Notes under the pieces: generated by a model
Databases searched by the model: none
What the model was told of the DNA's origin: nothing
Seen by the model: only the letters and a program-made list of their open reading frames with translations
In this document: positions 51,961 to 62,522 of the stretch, one piece after another
Numbering within the stretch: the first letter of the stretch is position 1
Layout: each line of letters begins with the position of its first letter
Made by a program: the position numbers and the translations under genes
Source: Blumeriella jaapii
Lineage: Eukaryota; Ascomycota; Leotiomycetes; Helotiales; Drepanopezizaceae
NCBI GenBank assembly: GCA_009599575.1
Contig: VWND01000067.1
Coordinates: 1,550,001-1,614,000 of the forward strand
DNA length: 64,000 bases
Direction: 5' to 3'

Positions 51961-52056
51961 GAAATTCGGAAAAAAACGAGTTTCCCGAATCAAATATAAT
52001 AAATTGATAATTGTAGCGAACAAAAAGTAGAATCCGTGTATATTATAAAAGGTGTG
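51961..52056 (-). other. 5' end of LINE L
   Basis: A short leader between the apparent ORF1 start and the 5' junction with B1 at 52056. It keeps some CpA and TpG. No other feature is seen. Confidence 0.5.
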
Positions 52057-52409
52057 ATAAAGCGCTGAATGCAAAAGCGAAAATACAGCTAATATTATAA
52101 TTGAAAGTAAAAAAAGTAAAAATTAGCCCGATTAAAAAAACCGGCTTGGTCGGTTTAAAGCTGCTAATAAGAAAATTTTTTATTTTATACAAACTGTTTT
52201 TAAAGTTTCGTAAAAATATAAAAGATTTATTAGCTCCAAAGCTTAAATAAGCTTTTTTGATCGTTGTAAAAATATTAGAAAATATATTAAGTTTTTTTTT
52301 GCGTTATTTCGTTTGTTTGCATTTTTTTAATATATGCGATTAAGCATTTTGGGTTTTTTTCGCTAATTAAAATCGACGAATGACTTTTCTCTTAAAATAC
52401 AAACAAAGA

Positions 52410-52537
52410 GCTGAAAGAAAAGAAGCTTTCAGGGCGAATTATATACACTGTAGAACCCCTGGCCTGGCGCTAAGCCAGAACTGTAACGGAAGGCTGAACA
52501 GCCGAAAGCCGAACAGCCGAATGGCCGGGCCGTTACA
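52410..52537. other. Small GC-rich un-RIPed insert in B1
   Basis: About 128 bp replaces roughly 510 bp of B sequence (B2 33092-33605). It holds three inverted repeats: CTGAAAG/CTTTCAG near 52411-52432, CTGGC/GCCAG near 52464-52478, and TGTAACGG/CCGTTACA enclosing GC-rich AGCCGAA repeats near 52482-52537. CpA and TpG are normal. It may be an LTR remnant (TG...CA ends) or a foldback element. Confidence 0.6.
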
Positions 52538-54000
52538 TCGGCGATTTTGCGACTAAGTTTAATATCGGAGCAAACGTTTGCGAAATGGCCGGATTTGCCG
52601 CAATTGTAATAAGCGTTAGAAAAACGCGCAGCCAAGCGAATAAAACCGGAAATAGCAAAAATAACAATTATACGCTTGTAAAAAATTTTATTAAAAAGGA
52701 AAAAACTGTGCGAGCAGAAAGGGCTAAAAAGGTAAAACGCCAGGAAGCTTTAAAAATACCGGAAGTACGTTTAAAATTTTAATTAGCAAAAGCTATAGCA
52801 GGGAAAAAATAGCTTATACGACGGGCAAAAGCCATTGTTTCAGCTCGGATATTACGTAACTTTTTATTCGCAACGGCCAAAAACTCGTCCAAAGCAATAT
52901 AATTATTATTTATTTTGTATTTTTTTATTCGACAATTGTATATAAAAATAAAAATAATTTTTTCGCATATATTTTTAAATTAACGGTTTTTAGCAATTTT
53001 GCTAATAATTGAGTAGCGGATAAATAAAAAAAGAAAATTATTATAAATCTAACCGTTATTTATATAAAATTTATTATATTACAACTTAGCAAATTAAACG
53101 CGATTATAATTAAAAAAGCGCTAATTAAAAATGCGAAAAACGTTTCGGGCCGATTGGGTTTGATTATAAAACTCGGGATTTAAATGCTTTAAAATAATAG
53201 TTTTTGCTTTTTCAATAGTATATTAAAAATATGCTTTGGCTTGATTTATATTTTATATAAAGTTTTTTCAATATTTTTGAATAAATAATTTTATATTTAT
53301 TTTTTATGCGTTATATTTAAACTTTTTTTAATAATCGCTAAAAGCGTGGCGAAAGTATTTAATTTTAAATAATTCGATTCGAAAAATAGCTGGATCGAGG
53401 ACTGAAAAATAGTATTCGGAAATTAATTAAAAATCCGTCGTAAAAGCGCGCGAAATTCGAAATAAAAAAAAAGCGTCGCGAACGATATTAGCGAAAGCTG
53501 GAAAGCGAGCGGCGGCGATAGTTCAAGCGATTATCTGAGCGATTTGCAACTGCTAAGCCGCAGTAAATCCTTCAGCGTTAGCAAAAATGCTAAATTATCG
53601 GTTTAAAAATACGCGTCGGTTTAAAAATATTAAAATATCAGCGTTGTATAATTCGATTTTAAATTCGATAATAAAACGAAAAGGTTTAACAAATAAATAA
53701 GCTGCGAATAACTACGATTCTGCAAAAAAATCGTAAAATAAAAACTCGCTGCTAAAATCGTCGAAAAAGCCTGAAACGAAAAAAATTCGAAAGCGCCAAA
53801 AGCGGAAACGGAAAATAAAAATGCTGATTCGAAGCCGAATCGTACGAATTGCGTTCTTTTTCGAATGCCGCGTCGATTTATAAAAAAAGCATAGGATATA
53901 TTAAGAAATCGTTCGAATTGCAAAAACAAATCGAATTAATAAAAAAAAACTCCAGCTTTTTTTGAAAACAAAATCAATAAAAAAAGTTCTGATTAAAATA
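52538..54000 (-). pseudogene. gag of B1, decayed
   Basis: On the minus strand the CCHC knuckle reads YYNCGKSGHFANVC at about 52563-52604, with the first Cys changed to Tyr by a TpG-to-TpA change. The N-terminal stretch at 53630-53929 begins MLLQFERFLNISYAFFINR and matches B2 and B4. The knuckle frame runs on by chance into the 52410-52537 insert. The leader occupies 54001-54115. Confidence 0.78.
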
Positions 54001-54115
54001 CCGATAAATAATCGTCGTTACGGACGGATTTAAAAAAGTTTTAATTGCAAAAGCAAATCGAATTTTTAACCGTAAATACAAAGCTTTTTAGCGGAAATTG
54101 TTTAGTCTTTTCTTA

Positions 54116-54127
54116 TATTATAGCTAG
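54116..54127 (-). repeat. First 12 bp of the B1 5' LTR (plus-strand left edge)
   Basis: TATTATAGCTAG equals the plus-strand start of the B2 LTR at 35174 (TGTTATAGCTAG). F2 interrupts it here. The remainder should lie to the right of the window. Confidence 0.75.
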
Positions 54128-54324
54128 TGTTGGTATCACAGGTGGTGATACAGGTAAACGACTAGTCGTAGTAAATCGGGTTGAAACTGTATGCATTTTA
54201 CTAGGTCTAGCTGGTGTGAGAATATGGGGTAGATGTGCGAGCGCTAGCGGGCGCTAGCGCTGCGCATTTATAACTGTGATTCCGTATTATTTGATTCCAC
54301 GTGACTTTTATAGGTATTTTTATA
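54128..54324 (-). repeat. 3' LTR of F2
   Basis: 197 bp, on the plus strand TGTTGGTATC to GTATTTTTATA. It has the same perfect hairpin at 54240-54261. The first 140 bp are almost free of RIP. Confidence 0.93.
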
Positions 54325-54389
54325 CTGGCAGTTTTTCTTTTCCAATAGAATGCGTTTTTCTGGCTTGCAACGTGTTTAAACGCAATTGC

Positions 54390-57300
54390 AAGTTAGCCCT
54401 TTAAGTTAGCTTTTTTTCTTTTTATTTATCTAGCTTTTTATTTTAATCGTCAGCTTGTTTTCTTCGATAAACGTCGTAAACGTTTTATTTGGAACTGCTT
54501 TCGTTATAGCGTCCGCCAGGTTATTTTTGCCGTTAATTCAGCGAATTTCTGCTATTTTTCGCTTTTCGTATAATTGGCGCAACGCTATAATATCGATTAT
54601 AAGCTTTTTTTTTTTTGTCGTTTTAAGTTTTATTAAGTATTCGTATAATAAATAAAAGTTTATGCAAACGATTAATAGAATTTTTGGTAAATTGAACTGC
54701 TAAATGATTTGTTTTAAAATAGTCGCAATCGCAATTGCTAAATCGGCTTCGGCTATTATTTCCAGAATTTCGCTAGTTAATACGATTTTTATAATACGTC
54801 GGCTTTTAATAAAGCTAAAATATATAACGTTGTTTTATATAAAAAAATCGTCGTTTTCGAATGAAATGTTTTTATTATTAATAGCGATAACGTAATTAAT
54901 TTGGTTATTTAAATTTTCGTTATTAATAAACGAGCCGTTTATAAAAACGTATAATTTTATGCGGTTTAAATCGAAAAATATATAAATTAATTTTCGGTCC
55001 TGATTGTTTATTATTTATTTTATTCGTTTGTTTAGCTCGACGATTTTCTTTTGGCTTAGGTTTTTAAATTGCGCAGCTGTAAATAACGCGAATATAGCTT
55101 TTGATTGGCAAATTGATGTAATATAAGCTTTTAAAGCTTTTTGGCTGGCGTACTTTTGCATTTGAATATCTGGGTTATCTGAAATAAGCTTTAACTTTTT
55201 GTTTTGGTTTTTTTATATAAAAGTTATATAATCGCTTTTCAAAATCAAAACGCATCCGTTGAAAGCTAAATTGTGCGAAATTATAAACTTATTTATTAGT
55301 TTTGCCGTTAATTTAATTTTTTTCAGCTTAGCTTTTTTTTTTGCAATAAAACGTTTGTTATTAAAAAAGTATATATCGTTCGTTTGCATTTTAATTAATT
55401 TAAAAGCGTTTTTTCCAATAGTAATTAGCAGGCAGAAATCGTAAGTTAACGTGACGGCAAACAGCTTTTTTTTATAATAAATATAATATATTATTTATTA
55501 AAATGTTTTTGCTTTTAAAATTTTATACAACGCTTTTTTAATTCGCATAATCGTGCTTTTGGAATACAAATAAGCCATTTCCTTTGATAGTTTTGCCAGA
55601 ATTAGCCGATTTAGCGGTTGTTTATTTTATATATAAACCTGGGTAATATTTCGTAAATACAAATGTATTTTTCGTTGCAACAGCGAAAAGGCCAGGATAA
55701 TAATTAATTTTTGGCTCGAACGCTGAATTGTAAATAATTGCGTTAATATAACTTTTTTATTTTAATTCAGAAAGGCTTATATTATAAGTTTTGATTTTTC
55801 GAACGGAATAAAAGTTTTTTTCGCTTTTATTTTATTTACTAAACGTAATCCGAAAATCCGCACGCTATTATATTAAATTGAATCGTATTATATAAATTCG
55901 AATACTTTTATAATTAATAAACTTTCGATTTTACGACGTTAGGAGTTTTTAAACGCTTCGCTTTCCGTTGTAATTATTTTAAAAGCGCGCAATCTGGCTG
56001 AAAGCTTCCGGTTTGACTTTTTTTTATACGTTAAAAACGTATTAAGCTTTTCGCAAAAAGTTTTAATAATCAGCTGCTTAAAGCATATATCGTCGTATTT
56101 GCGTAAAGCTTTTTTTATTCGGTTTGTACGACGTGGTTTGCTGATTCGTTATTTAAAAAGTTTTTTTGATTTTATACGTTCGGAAAAGAGTTTTAGGGTT
56201 TTTTTTTATCAGGTTCCGATTCGTCGTTTTTCGAAGGTTTTTGATTATATAGTTTTACAACCGTTATTTTTAATTAAATTGTTTTTTTTTTAATTTAAAC
56301 GATATACGTTTGTTTTTTAATTACGAAAAAAATATAAAAGCTTTTTTATTAAGTTTTTTCGTTGCTTATTTTTTCGCGTTATATACGAATTTGCGATTGA
56401 AAAAACAGATTTAGCGTTTCGAATATATTCGGGCCATTGCGCGTATAAAATGTATTTTGCATTTGGCGAATTGCTTGCAATCGGCGGATTTTTGCTATTT
56501 TTTTGCGTACAGCTTTTTTTCGTTTTGTAATATTTGCAAATAAAAAGTTATTTTCGTAAATGCGAAAATAAGCGCCGAATATAAATAAAATTGGAACAAA
56601 ACCTGCTGAATCGGCTGTATCGTTAATAGCTTTCAGAGCTATTTGCAAGCGTTGTTTTTTAAAAGTACCGGTTTTTTTAAATTCAATTGTAATAATTTTA
56701 TAAATACGTCGCAGTGTATAATAATAGCGCTTAACTTTTTTTATATTATTATATATTTCGATAAGCATTTGTTTAATAATAATTAATATTGCTTTTGTTA
56801 ATTTTTTTAATTTTTTTGCGTTAAAATTAATATTTGAATCGTATATAATAATATCGGAAAATCTTAAATACGTATTTATTTAGTATTTTCGCAATTAATT
56901 AAAAGTTTTAAATGCGACTATATTTTTGAAAAACGCTGCCGAATTAAACGAAGTTGCAGAATCGACAACGTATAATACTAGGCTTTTATCCAGGTATATT
57001 ATATTAATAATAATAAAATAATTAAATTTTTGGTTGTTTTTTAAAATAAATTTGTATTTGCTAGGGTTTGCGCCGTGCATTTGGCATTGGTAATAAATTT
57101 TTTTAATTGTTTTTAAAGCTTTAAAAAATACGTTTTCGTAGCCGGATAAATCAAGTATTTTTGCAAAACGCGCCGCGGAAAAATGTTCGAATCGGCGGTG
57201 TATTTAACGTAATTTCGTAATTATCAAATGGGCCAAAATAGCCTTTTTCGTATATAATATTAAAAACGGATGGTTTTATGTGCGAATAACTGAAATTTTT

Positions 57301-57620
57301 TTTGGTTTTAAATAAAAATATCGGACAAATTATTATAATACATTTTTAAACGATCGAGATTTTGGAAAAAAATTAAAAATAGCGTATTTACGTTGACTAA
57401 ATAAAAAAAAATTAATTTTAACGGTATTATTATATTTATAAAACCGGTAATTTTAATTGTATTATCGTTAAATTTGATTTTGATTTTGTTTTCAGATCGA
57501 TTTATATACAAAAAAATAAAAAGCAACTTTTGCAAAGCTTCGGCTTGTCGCTTTTTTGTAATAAAAACTTTTGCTGCTTTTGTATCTGAAATAAAACTTT
57601 GGAATTTGTAAAAAAAAATA
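54390..57620 (-). pseudogene. pol of F2 (PR-IN-RT-RNase H), decayed
   Basis: Colinear with F1 pol, read right to left. Protease is the open stretch 57308-57535. The integrase core is at 56895-57080 (MHGANPSKYKF, with the first catalytic Asp of the V-D-V-x-Y-L block now Asn and VVDSATS retained). The integrase C-terminal region is 56379-56768, the best preserved frame in the window: 129 codons with RTRNGPN-type residues. RT and RNase H fill 54430-56050. Plus-strand open frames at 54455-54895 and 55259-55444 are antisense shadows. Confidence 0.9.
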
Positions 57621-58213
57621 GCGTTCGAATATAAATTAATCGAAAAAAATAATGGTCGAAAGAAAGAAATATGGGTTTTTATTCGTATACGCGTAGTACG
57701 TAGCGTAATTACGTAGATTTTGTATTAATTGTTGGCCGTTAATTGTTTTTAATTTAATCGTAAATTAAATTGCGGCCGCTGATTATTAATTTTTACGCTT
57801 TTCGCTGGCTTTCGATACGTTTTCGTTTTTAATTTTAATTAAAAATTGGCGATATTCGGCAAAAGTATTATCAACGCTTGTAAAATGGTGAGATTCGTGC
57901 TTTCAGGCTTCGTAAGCTGTTTTTCGCTTTTCTGGCGTATATTAAATAAACCAATGGTTTGGTTTTTTGTATATATAGCAAAGCTTTTTACGGTTTGGGC
58001 CGATGCTTTTCGAATTGCTACGAAAAAAAAATTTGTATTTTTTTCGGTATAAACTTTTTCGACCTTTGTTTTTTCTATTGCTTTTATATTCGCGATCGGT
58101 ATAATATGCGTCCGATAAATCTTTTTATATATTACCGGTATTTTCGTTTTTGTTTTGAAAAATGCCGGTCTGATATAAATAAACTTCGAAAGCTAGGTTT
58201 AATTTTGAAATAA
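57621..58213 (-). pseudogene. gag C-terminal part of F2
   Basis: It matches F1 gag 21390-21990, including the basic tail and the zinc-knuckle region near 57930-57990. The remainder of gag and the 5' LTR lie beyond D3, outside the window. Confidence 0.78.
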
Positions 58214-58479
58214 TATAAAACGGTGATACTTTGTATTGATAGGAGTTGGTAGTTTTAGCTATGGTCGAGGCATGGACCTCTCCGAGACCCCCTGCCACTG
58301 ACTACCTTCAACAGGTATAAAAGCAAAGCACCCCCTTAAATAGTATTATAGGCACGCAGTTTAATTTATTTTTTTTTTTTTTTTTTTTTTCTTTTTTTAA
58401 TTTTTTCTAGGGATTTCCTAAATTATTTTACCTATCGATATATGGCCGTATTAATTTGGTTTTCCTATTTATTTTTATA
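58214..58479 (+). repeat. 5' LTR of D3
   Basis: 266 bp, TATAAAACGG to TTTTTATA. The central 80 bp, including CTCCGAGACCCCCTGCC, are free of RIP. A pyrimidine tract lies at 58365-58405. Confidence 0.93.
58316..58323 (+). promoter_or_regulatory. TATA box in D LTR
   Basis: TATAAAAG follows a conserved CAACAG-G and precedes CAAAGCA. The same block occurs in all three D LTRs (near 13553 and 19083). It is the likely U3 promoter. Confidence 0.55.
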
Positions 58480-59205
58480 TTTGGTAATCTACGCAAGAAT
58501 TCAAATTTCGGTGTTTCGTTCTTATATATTCGCCGATGCATTTTTTAAATTCGCAATTAAAATCGATTTCGATATTTCGTTATTACGGCTTAAAAAACCT
58601 TTTATATAATATTGTTCGCAGCTATATTATATAAAGGATTTTTAATAGCTTTTTTTATTTTGCGTATAATTATTGAATTACAAAAGTGTAATATATTTTA
58701 AAAACGTTTGAAATTACGATTAAGCAATTTTAAATCGTGCGAAATTTAAAGCTCGAAAATCGCTTTTTTGTCTAAAAATAATAAATCGAATATTGATTCG
58801 TACGCTTCGACCGCTGCGCTCGGCCCTTCTGAACTAGATCTTTTTTAATTAAACGCTTGGCGAGAATTCAACTTTTTAATTTTACGCTTTATGATTGTAG
58901 CAATTACAATTTGCGGCTTTTTATTAAAAATAATAAAGAAATGGTTATACGTGCATTGGCCTAAGCCACGGAATATCGAAACCGTAGATTATATAGCAAT
59001 ATTATATTAATTTAATTAATTTATTAAAAAACAAGTTTTTTAATATATTATTTGAATGTTTAAACGCAACTTTATTTTATTTAATTTTTTCAGAAAACAC
59101 AAAAACTTTTTTGATAGCTCTTTTATTAAAAACGATTTTTTTCATATTAAAGATTTTTAACCTGCAATTTTAAAAAACATTTATTTATCTAATTCAAACT
59201 TTACT
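58480..59205 (+). other. Leader of D3
   Basis: About 725 bp between LTR and gag. The segment TTTGGTAATCTACGC right after the LTR is where a tRNA primer site should lie; the tRNA is not identified. A short GC-rich, un-RIPed island lies at about 58800-58840. No coding frame is seen. Confidence 0.5.
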
Positions 59206-60560
59206 AATATTTTCGCTAATATTATAAATAACGACGCTTTTCGTTTTTTTATGCGAGGCCGTATGCTTTTTCCTGGCTTTTTTGGTGCATTTTTATTCAA
59301 TGGCGCTAACGTTACCGATTTTATTAAAAATATAAAAAAACTTATAAGAATTTCGGAGTTTTTAAAATTAAAATGTTCGATAAACTTTCTCGTTATTATA
59401 ACTTAACTACCAAAGATATTATTAAATCGATAAATAAATAAAAGGCTATTAGGGCTCGAAACTGGCTTAAGCTAGTTAAAGCTTTGAAATCGGAATTCCG
59501 AAACTACGATCGCTAGCAAATTCGCGATATTATCGCTTTTTTTAAATAGTTTGTTATAATAATTCGCTAAGCTAAAAAACTTAAAGCTTATTATCGTATT
59601 TATACGAGAGTTTTTGACGTTTTCGTTAACAAAAAAGTTTTAAGCGAAGTTGAGCAAAAAAAATTATTTTTATTTAGTTTTCCAACCAGCATTCGCAATA
59701 AAATTATTAAATACTTTAAAATTAATAAATAAAACTTTGAAACCTTCGATTAGTATTTTAAATTTGTGAAATTCGTTTTTAAACAAAATTAAAACGAATA
59801 TATTATCGAAGCTATAAATTAAAAAAAATCTTTTTTTCTTATTTACAAAAAAAACGTAGAAGCTTTAATGCAGGAATATGCCTAGCTATTAAAAATTACC
59901 GAAATCGCTAAGAAACAACTAGTTATTATATTATTTAATCGTTTTGCAAAATTTATTAGCTTGGAAAAGCTTAATAAAAATATCAAAACTTTCGTATTAA
60001 AATTTACCGATATTAAAATTTAAGGATTTTAAAGCAAAATCGAAGATTTTATGCAACAGCAGAAAAAATTTTCTTATATTAATTCGGATAATAAAAACGA
60101 TTAAAATAACTTTTATAATAATTATTCTTTTTAAAATGCGCGTAGCGATCAACTTCGCTAAGCTATTATAAAAGTAATAGCTGCCCAATAGCAACCTTTT
60201 CGTATTAACGATTAAAATTAGCGAAATATTAATTATAATAACGATTATCAAGGAAAAAAAGAAAATCAACGCGGAAATCAAAATCGCGGCTATTAAAATA
60301 GTAAAAGTAATTATCAAAACAAATTCCGTGGCCTTAAGTATAGGTTTTGTAATAATAATAAAATTTATTGCGAAAAATTTTATATTCGCTTTAAATGCAA
60401 AGTATTTAATTTTTATATAAATAATAATATCTGTTATATTAATAAATACGAAGCGATTTGCTTCGGACCGGTGAAAGCAGAAATAAGTTTTTTTAATAAA
60501 ACTGAAAATCAGAGCTAGTTAAATACTATTCGCTTGAAAATTAAAAGTACGAAATAAAAC
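59206..60560 (+). pseudogene. gag of D3, decayed
   Basis: The N-terminal part has F-N-G-A-N-V-T-D-F near 59295-59325, a pattern common at the start of fungal gypsy gag. A Gln/Asn-rich basic region with repeated N-Q-x-R-G lies at about 60260-60340. A Cys-containing segment follows at 60345-60450. The Arg- and Asn-rich part suggests RNA binding. Confidence 0.75.
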
Positions 60561-60599
60561 GATTGCTTGGAAAACAAAAAGGATGCGAAAACGATTTTT

Positions 60600-61546
60600 A
60601 CTAATAAAAGAAGATATTTCAAAAAGCGTATTAATTAAAAAAAAACTTTTATTTTAAATATAAATAAAATTTAAGTATATAAATAAAAAACAAATATATA
60701 TATTATTAATGCGATTATCGCATCTGCAGATATTATAGCTGTATAATTAAGCCAGCGAATTATAAGAAAGCAAAATGCTTTTATTTTATTCGCCAAACCG
60801 ACTGGTATAAAAAAAAAGGTTAAAATCGAAAAAAAGAAAGATTTTGAAATTCGAAAAAAAACCGATAAAATTTTTAAAAAAACGCTTATAATAAAAAAAA
60901 TTAACGACGATATAAAAAATATCGACACCGATATTTCGGTCCAAATTATTCAAAAAGTACCAGTTTCTAAGCGCTTATTATTAATGCGAAGCGAGAAATA
61001 AATCGATAAATATATTAGCTTCGAAGCCGTCGACGAAGCTATTAAAAGGATTATAAAACAAAAGATTAAATTAAAATTCAGCGATTTATTTAATACAAAA
61101 AGGAGATTCGACAAAGTTATTAATAAACAAATTTTTATATTAAAAAAAAAAGAAAAAATTGAAATTATTCGAAAAAAAAAAACGATTTTAAATTTAAAAA
61201 AAATTAGAAAGAAATTTATAATACCGTAATTAATTTAGCCGATAAAAAGAAATTCTCGGAAAAAATCAGCTTTTTAGCTTTCGCTATAAAAATCTAAAAG
61301 TTAAAACGACGAAACTGCTTTTATACGGCTATAAAAGTATTAAAAATAAAAATAATGCTTAAGAAAAATACGACCGCTTTTGTTTTATTCGATAATAAAG
61401 CCGAAGTTAATTGCATAAACCAAAAAACGGCCGAAGCTAATAATATTCCGATTATTACCGATAAACGAATAATTTACACGACCGTTAATAAAAATATTAT
61501 TAAGTTTAATAAAATTATACGAAATATAAAAATCGACGTCGAAAGT
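60600..61546 (+). pseudogene. Protease region of D3
   Basis: Colinear with D1 4822-5741. The open stretch from 61355 contains VLFDNKAEVNCINQKTAEAN, where DNKAE replaces DSGAE of the aspartic protease. A3 cuts it at 61546, so codons after that point belong to the A3 LTR. Confidence 0.85.
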
Positions 61547-61720
61547 TGTGAAGGGATAAGACGTCAGTTCGTTGGTCACGTGGTCCGAAGGTCACGTTGT
61601 TGTCACGTAATATCGGAGCCCGCACATATTATATCTTAGACTTTACGATACTTTTAAACTTAAAACCTCGTAGTTAATGCAATTCATTTACGAACCTTCT
61701 GCTCGTTCATACCCCTGATA
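61547..61720 (+). repeat. 5' LTR of A3
   Basis: 174 bp, TGTGAAG to CCCCTGATA. It keeps one intact CACGTG box near 61578 and a CACGTT site near 61593. It is one of the least mutated A LTRs. Confidence 0.93.
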
Positions 61721-62262
61721 TATTAACTACCAAACCTTTTTTAACACTTTTATTTCAGCTTTTAAGCTAAAAAGGCCTGCCAACTTTGTTTTGCTTTTGC
61801 GTATACGGAAAATTAACAAACTTTATCGCGATAACAATTTTTACGATTTTTCAAAAACTCTTACGATACGAAACTACGAAACGACAATTCTTTCTGATAT
61901 AAAACCCATATTTAAAAAATTCCGTTCTGCTTCTGCTTATATTCCGGAATAAAATACATTTACGCTTTTTTTTTAACGAGTTATATCGGACCATTTTAAA
62001 TTGTCGGAACCTTTTAATTGCTTTATTTTAAGGCATTTTAAATACTCCGACCAAATCGTCGCCGTTTTAATCGCTAATACGAAAGCCTGCTTTTAAAAAA
62101 TTTTCGATATTTTCGCTTACGCGATAAAGCAGAACGATATAATAATGTTATTTAAAGCTAAATTAAATAATCTCGCTTAAAAACTAAATATTTAAACGGT
62201 ACAATATTAAAAAAAAAAAAACCTTTTAAAAAAAAAAATTTAAAACCGCGAAGCCGAGCTTG
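61721..62262 (+). pseudogene. gag N-terminal part of A3
   Basis: This is the leader and first ~130 codons of gag, colinear with A2 26750-27292. It is strongly mutated and no domain is readable. Confidence 0.65.
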
Positions 62263-62522
62263 TGTTACGATTCTGGCCTGGCTAGTGGTAGTTGCCAGTG
62301 GTATGGTTGCCAGTGGTACGAATGCTGGTGGTATTGAATTAAGGTTTGGGGCACGGACCACCTCGGCCATTAGGCCTCGCGCTAAATCACGTAATTCATA
62401 AGCGCAATCTATTGTATATAAAATTCGCGATCCCGAGCATTTTAGCTCGGTGTTTTTTTTTTAATTTATATGCGTACTTTTTGATTTATATTATTCCGAT
62501 CATTCTTAAGCTAGCTATAATA
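62263..62522 (+). repeat. 5' LTR of B4
   Basis: 260 bp, TGTTACGATTC to AGCTATAATA. It has only about two of the 15 bp tandem units, against four in the B2 LTRs, which accounts for most of the length difference. Confidence 0.93.

Larger units (their letters stand above)
39346..52056 (-). mobile_element. Tad1-like LINE (L), split by E2
   Basis: This non-LTR retrotransposon on the minus strand is present as 39346-39557 (3' end) and 45955-52056. It has ORF1 with zinc knuckles, and ORF2 with endonuclease, RT and RNase H. Flanks are ataaaacgctg (39335-39345) and ataaagcgctg (52057-52067), an 11 bp target duplication with one RIP-type difference. Such long variable duplications are typical of target-primed integration. 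Total length is about 6.3 kb without E2. Confidence 0.9.
19245..54127 (-). mobile_element. Ty3/gypsy element B, copy B1 (oldest host, in four pieces)
   Basis: B1 lies on the minus strand and survives as 19245-19519, 25465-26576, 39006-39345 and 52057-54127. Each piece continues the previous one when aligned to B2 (31025-35185). It is split by F1, A2 (with B2 inside) and L (with E2 inside). Its 3' third is cut off on the left by D2. Its 5' LTR is cut on the right by F2 after only 12 bp (54116-54127). It is the oldest layer in the window. Confidence 0.88.
54128..58213 (-). mobile_element. Ty1/copia element F, copy F2 (3' part)
   Basis: This minus-strand copy is colinear with F1 from about 21390 to 25464. 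Its 3' LTR is at the left. D3 cuts it at 58213 within gag. It was inserted into the B1 LTR; the left flank gctag (54123-54127) would be one copy of the target duplication. Confidence 0.92.
58214..61546 (+). mobile_element. Ty3/gypsy element D, copy D3 (5' part)
   Basis: 5' LTR, leader, gag and protease of D. The start of D1 (4822-5741) is colinear with 60620-61545. D3 was inserted into F2 gag, and A3 cuts it at 61546. It supplies the 5' end missing from D1 and D2. Confidence 0.92.
61547..62262 (+). mobile_element. Ty3/gypsy chromovirus A, copy A3 (5' end)
   Basis: 5' LTR plus the leader and gag start, colinear with A2 26577-27292. It is inserted into the D3 protease region (left flank aaagt at 61542-61546) and cut at 62262 by B4. 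Confidence 0.92.

Noticed and set aside
54045..54257. 70-codon ORF
   Set aside because: It spans the B1/F2 junction and is an accident of insertion.
57846..58052. Small Cys-containing plus-strand ORF resembling a secreted effector
   Set aside because: AT-rich isochores of plant-associated fungi often hold effectors, but this frame is antisense to F2 gag and has no independent support.
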